DNA of 64,000 bases from Desulfocarbo indianensis (GTDB taxonomy: Bacteria; Desulfobacterota; Desulfarculia; Desulfarculales; Desulfarculaceae). The notes beneath the pieces were generated by a model. It had not been told where the DNA came from. It searched no databases and saw only the letters and a list, made by a program, of their open reading frames with translations. The DNA lies in the NCBI GenBank assembly GCA_001184205.1, contig LBMP01000004.1, forward strand, positions 1 to 64,000. The letters are read 5' to 3'. A program made the position numbers and the translations under genes. Below are positions 61,094-64,000 of this stretch, in pieces. How positions within the stretch are numbered: the first letter of the stretch is position 1; each line of letters opens with the position of its first letter.

Positions 61094-64000
61094 CTATCCG
61101 GCCGGGTGATCCTGGGGATTGGCGCCGAACAGCCGCTCCTTTATCCGCGCGCTCAGCCGGTGGATGTCCTCCAATATCATATACAGGCTGGGAATGAGCA
61201 GCAGGGTGATGCCGGTGGCGAACAGCACGCCGAAGCCCAGGCTCAGGGCCATGGGGATCAGGAACTGGGCCTGCAGGCTGCGCTCCAGGATGATGGGGGT
61301 GAGCCCGGCGAAGGTGGTCACCGAGGTGAGCAGGATGGCCCGGAAACGGTGCGGCCCGGCCTCCCGCACCGCCTGGCCCGGCGTCATGCCCTCGGCCACC
61401 AGGGCGTTGGCCCGGTGGATCAGGATGAGGGAGTCGTTGACCACCACCCCGGAAAGCCCCACGATGCCGAAGAGGCTCAAGAGGCTCAAGTTGTGGCCCA
61501 TGAGCAAATGGCCCACCACCGCGCCCACGATGCCGAAGGGTATGGCCGCCATGACCACCAGGGGCTGGGTGAAGGAGCGAAAAGGTATGGCCAAGAGCAC
61601 GTAGATGCCGAAAATGGCCAGAAGGAGTCCCTGCTGAACGTCGGCCAGGGATTCGGCCTGTTCGCGGCCCTCGCCCTCCATGTCGTAACGCAGGGAGGGA
61701 TAGCGCTCCACCAGTTCGGGCATGACCTTCTTTTCCAGGTTGCCCCTCAACTCGGCGGCGTTGGCCACTTTTTCATCCACGTCGGCGGTGACCTTGACCA
61801 CCCGCCGGCGTTGGGCGCGCTCGATGCTGGCGTAGCCCTCCTCCAGGCTCACCTGGGCCACCTCGCTGAAGGGCACCTCGTAGCCGTCCGGAGTGCGGAT
61901 GCGCATGCCTTCGATGTTGCCCAGGCTTTTGCGCTCGTTTTCCGGATAGCGCACCATCACCTTGACCTCGTCCTGGGCTCTTTGCAGGCGCAGCGCCTCG
62001 GCTCCGTAAAAGGCGTGGCGCACCTGCCGGGAGAGGTCCTCCAGGGTGAGCCCCAGGGAGCGGGCCATGGGCTTGAGCTTCAGTTGCAGCTCGTCCTTGC
62101 CCGGCAGCCAGCTGTCGGCCACGTCGCTCACGCCGGGATAGGTTTTCAGGCGCGCCTTGAGTTCGTCCGCCGCCGTTAGAAGCATCTCCTGGTCATCGGA
62201 ACTCAGGTGAACCTCGATGGCGTTGCCCGCGCTGAAAAGATCGCTGGAGAAAGTCACCGCCTGGGCCTCGGGAATGACGCCGGTTTCCTTGCGCCAGCGG
62301 TTGCCCAGTTCGGCGGCGGCGAAATCGCGCTTTTCGCCCTCCAGAAGCTGGGTGAACACGGTGGCCACGTGGCTGCCCGTTTCAGGGCTTCCGCCGTGGG
62401 GGCCGCTGCCGCCGGCCTGCACCCCCACCAGGCTCACGGTGTATTTATACAGGGATGGCTCGTCCTGGGCGCGCTCCTTGTCGGCGCTGGTCACCGCCTC
62501 CTTGGCGGTCCGCTCCAAATCGGCCACCACCTGGGAGGTGCGCTCCACCGGCGTGCCGGCGGGCATGGTCAGGTTGGCGGTGAGCACGTCGCTTTCCACC
62601 TTGGGAAACAGGGTGAATTTTAAAATGCCGCTGGTGAAGGTGCCCAGGGCCAGGAACAAGACCATGATGCCCAGGGCCACCGTGGCGTAGCGCCAGCGCA
62701 GGCTAAAGTCCAGGAGACTGCTGTAGGGTCCGTTGATGACGCCCATGAGCCAGGTGGTGGTTTTCTTCTCCTTGCGCACCCTGGCTTGTTTGGTGCGGGC
62801 CAAATGGGCGGGCAGGATGAAAAGCGATTCCAAGAGAGAGCCCACCAGCACCACGCAGACCACCACGGGAATGTTGCGCATGACCTTGCCCATGGAGCCG
62901 CTGCCCAAAAGCAGGGGCACGAAGGCCACCAGCGTGGTCAGCACCGCGAATACCACCGGCGCGGCCACCTCCCTGGTGCCTTCCACCGCCGCCTTCATGG
63001 CGGACATGCCCGCCTCGCGTTTCTTGAAGACGTTTTCGCCCACCACGATGGCGTCGTCCACCACGATGCCCAACACCAGGATGAAGGCGAACAGGGAGAT
63101 CATATTGATGCTGACGTCCACCGGGGGCAGCACCCACAAGCCGAAGGCGAAGGAAATGGGTATGCCCAGGGTCACCCAAAAGGCCAGCCGCAGATCCAGG
63201 AAAAGGCCCAGCACTATGACCACCAGCGCCAGGCCCATGGCCATGTTGCGCAAAAGCAGGTCCAGGCGGCTGCGCAGGATTTCCGAACGGTCCGCGAAAT
63301 AGTCCACGTTGATGCCCTTGGGCAGGTTGGGGCGGACCTTTTCCATGAAATCCTTGACCTTGGCGGCCACGTCCAGGGCGTTTTGATCGGCCACCCGGTA
63401 GACCTGGATAAGCGCCGCGTTTTGCCCCTGGAAGCGGGCGAAAAGGTCGGTGTCCTCGAAGCCGTCGCTGATCTCGGCTATCTGGCTCAAGGTGAGCTTG
63501 CTGCCGTCGGGCTTGGTCAAAAGGGCGATGTCGCCGTATTCCTTGGCGTAGTAGCGCCGGCCCTTGGCCCGCACCAGTATCTCGCCTCCCACGGTCTTGA
63601 CGCTGCCCGCGGGCAAATCCAGGCTGGCCTGCTGCACCGCGGACGCCACTTGGCTTAGAGTCAGGCCGTGGCGGCGCAGGGTGTCCTCGGATATCTCGAT
63701 GTGGATCTCCCCGGTGCGCACCCCGAAAAGATCGGCCTGGGTGACGCCGGGCAGGGCGGTGATGTCGTCGCGCAGGTTCTCGGCCAGGTTTTTGACGGTG
63801 CTTTCCGGCGCATCCCCGAAAATGGCCACCCACAACACCTGGGTGCGGCGCACCTCCTCCCGCACGATGGGCTTTTCCGCCTCCTCCGGGAAGGTGGTTA
63901 TGCGGTCCACCTCGGCCTTGACGTCGTCCAGGAGCTTTTGCAGGTCCCACCCGCTGACCACCTCTATGGTGATGAGGCCCAGGCCCTCGCGGGCGGTGGA
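61094..64000 (-). CDS. RND efflux transporter (AcrB/MexB-like, HAE family), 5' end outside window
   Basis: At least 968 C-terminal residues of an inner membrane RND pump; the frame is open to the right edge, so the N-terminus is missing. Visible elements include the periplasmic porter (IHIEISEDTLRRHGLTLSQV), the TM region with VIVLGLFLDLRLAFWVTLGIP, the TM4 acidic proton-relay segment LVLGIVVDDAIVVGENVFKKREAG, and FGIVGLSGVVVNDSLILIHRAN near the C-terminus. The HAE-type VDDAIVV motif rather than a heavy-metal pattern suggests export of organic compounds or lipids. The membrane-fusion and outer-membrane partners would lie upstream, beyond the window. Confidence 0.93.
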   Translation of the reverse strand, partial: STAREGLGLITIEVVSGWDLQKLLDDVKAEVDRITTFPEEAEKPIVREEVRRTQVLWVAIFGDAPESTVKNLAENLRDDITALPGVTQADLFGVRTGEIHIEISEDTLRRHGLTLSQVASAVQQASLDLPAGSVKTVGGEILVRAKGRRYYAKEYGDIALLTKPDGSKLTLSQIAEISDGFEDTDLFARFQGQNAALIQVYRVADQNALDVAAKVKDFMEKVRPNLPKGINVDYFADRSEILRSRLDLLLRNMAMGLALVVIVLGLFLDLRLAFWVTLGIPISFAFGLWVLPPVDVSINMISLFAFILVLGIVVDDAIVVGENVFKKREAGMSAMKAAVEGTREVAAPVVFAVLTTLVAFVPLLLGSGSMGKVMRNIPVVVCVVLVGSLLESLFILPAHLARTKQARVRKEKKTTTWLMGVINGPYSSLLDFSLRWRYATVALGIMVLFLALGTFTSGILKFTLFPKVESDVLTANLTMPAGTPVERTSQVVADLERTAKEAVTSADKERAQDEPSLYKYTVSLVGVQAGGSGPHGGSPETGSHVATVFTQLLEGEKRDFAAAELGNRWRKETGVIPEAQAVTFSSDLFSAGNAIEVHLSSDDQEMLLTAADELKARLKTYPGVSDVADSWLPGKDELQLKLKPMARSLGLTLEDLSRQVRHAFYGAEALRLQRAQDEVKVMVRYPENERKSLGNIEGMRIRTPDGYEVPFSEVAQVSLEEGYASIERAQRRRVVKVTADVDEKVANAAELRGNLEKKVMPELVERYPSLRYDMEGEGREQAESLADVQQGLLLAIFGIYVLLAIPFRSFTQPLVVMAAIPFGIVGAVVGHLLMGHNLSLLSLFGIVGLSGVVVNDSLILIHRANALVAEGMTPGQAVREAGPHRFRAILLTSVTTFAGLTPIILERSLQAQFLIPMALSLGFGVLFATGITLLLIPSLYMILEDIHRLSARIKERLFGANPQDHPAG

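Overview
The window is GC-rich, densely coded DNA from an anaerobic proteobacterium-like organism, most likely a member of the Desulfobacterota (Deltaproteobacteria, perhaps near Desulfarculus). That assignment is inference from gene content: a two-subunit class I fumarase next to succinate dehydrogenase, a Phs/Psr-type molybdoenzyme locus with several rhodaneses, a radical SAM/selenodomain (ArsS) cluster with a probable selenocysteine codon, sigma-54 regulators, GlnRS and many rearranged operons. No phage, plasmid, insertion sequence or CRISPR array was seen.

Layout. 1-2.6 kb: minus-strand fumA-fumB-sdhC-sdhD-sdhA', with a pair of palindromic repeat elements lodged between sdhC and sdhD. 2.7-7.7 kb: minus-strand arsenosugar-type cluster (peroxidase-like protein, ArsS with an in-frame UGA read here as Sec, TVP38 membrane protein, mercuric-reductase-like flavoprotein, and a fusion of both 'rSAM/selenodomain-associated' transferases). 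7.8-13.5 kb: membrane protein, WrbA, a YdbL/YdbH-like envelope pair, isochorismatase. 13.6-24 kb: a respiratory sulfur locus. The minus-strand operon cytochrome c - molybdopterin subunit - FeS subunit - cytochrome b - triple rhodanese - rhodanese/thioredoxin is preceded by a textbook -24/-12 promoter with clustered TGTTAA sites. It is bracketed by two homologous Cys-rich PAS/AAA+/Fis regulators, one of which has lost the GAFTGA loop, and has a TorD-type chaperone gene beside it.

24-30 kb: dodecin, universal stress protein, small lipoprotein and two sensor kinases, one paired with a NarL-type regulator. 29.8-36 kb: an unusual alpha/beta-hydrolase + PhoD fusion, a GT39-like membrane glycosyltransferase with beta-sandwich tail, and a small hydrolase. 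36.2-42 kb: tRNA-Gly, purA, ElyC-like protein, a WlbA-WlbB fusion for acetamido-sugar synthesis, and a PAS-LuxR regulator. 42-43 kb is a 1 kb non-coding stretch ending in a terminator and a strong promoter for a TonB-dependent receptor. 45-48.4 kb: GH13 amylase with a TetR regulator and matching operators, and the PPDK regulatory protein.

48.7-64 kb is mostly housekeeping: glnS, CBS protein, a MITE-like repeat next to a frameshifted thioesterase, YciO/Sua5, ThiF-like E1, recN, a lipoprotein, acylphosphatase, ligA, the PA2779/PA2778/TPR trio, and the 3' part of an RND efflux pump running off the right edge.

The strongest leads are the probable selenoprotein ArsS with its SECIS-like hairpin; the twin-regulator sulfur respiratory locus with a GAFTGA-less paralogue; the hydrolase-PhoD fusion; and two distinct small repeat families. 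All family assignments are from reading motifs; no database search was run.
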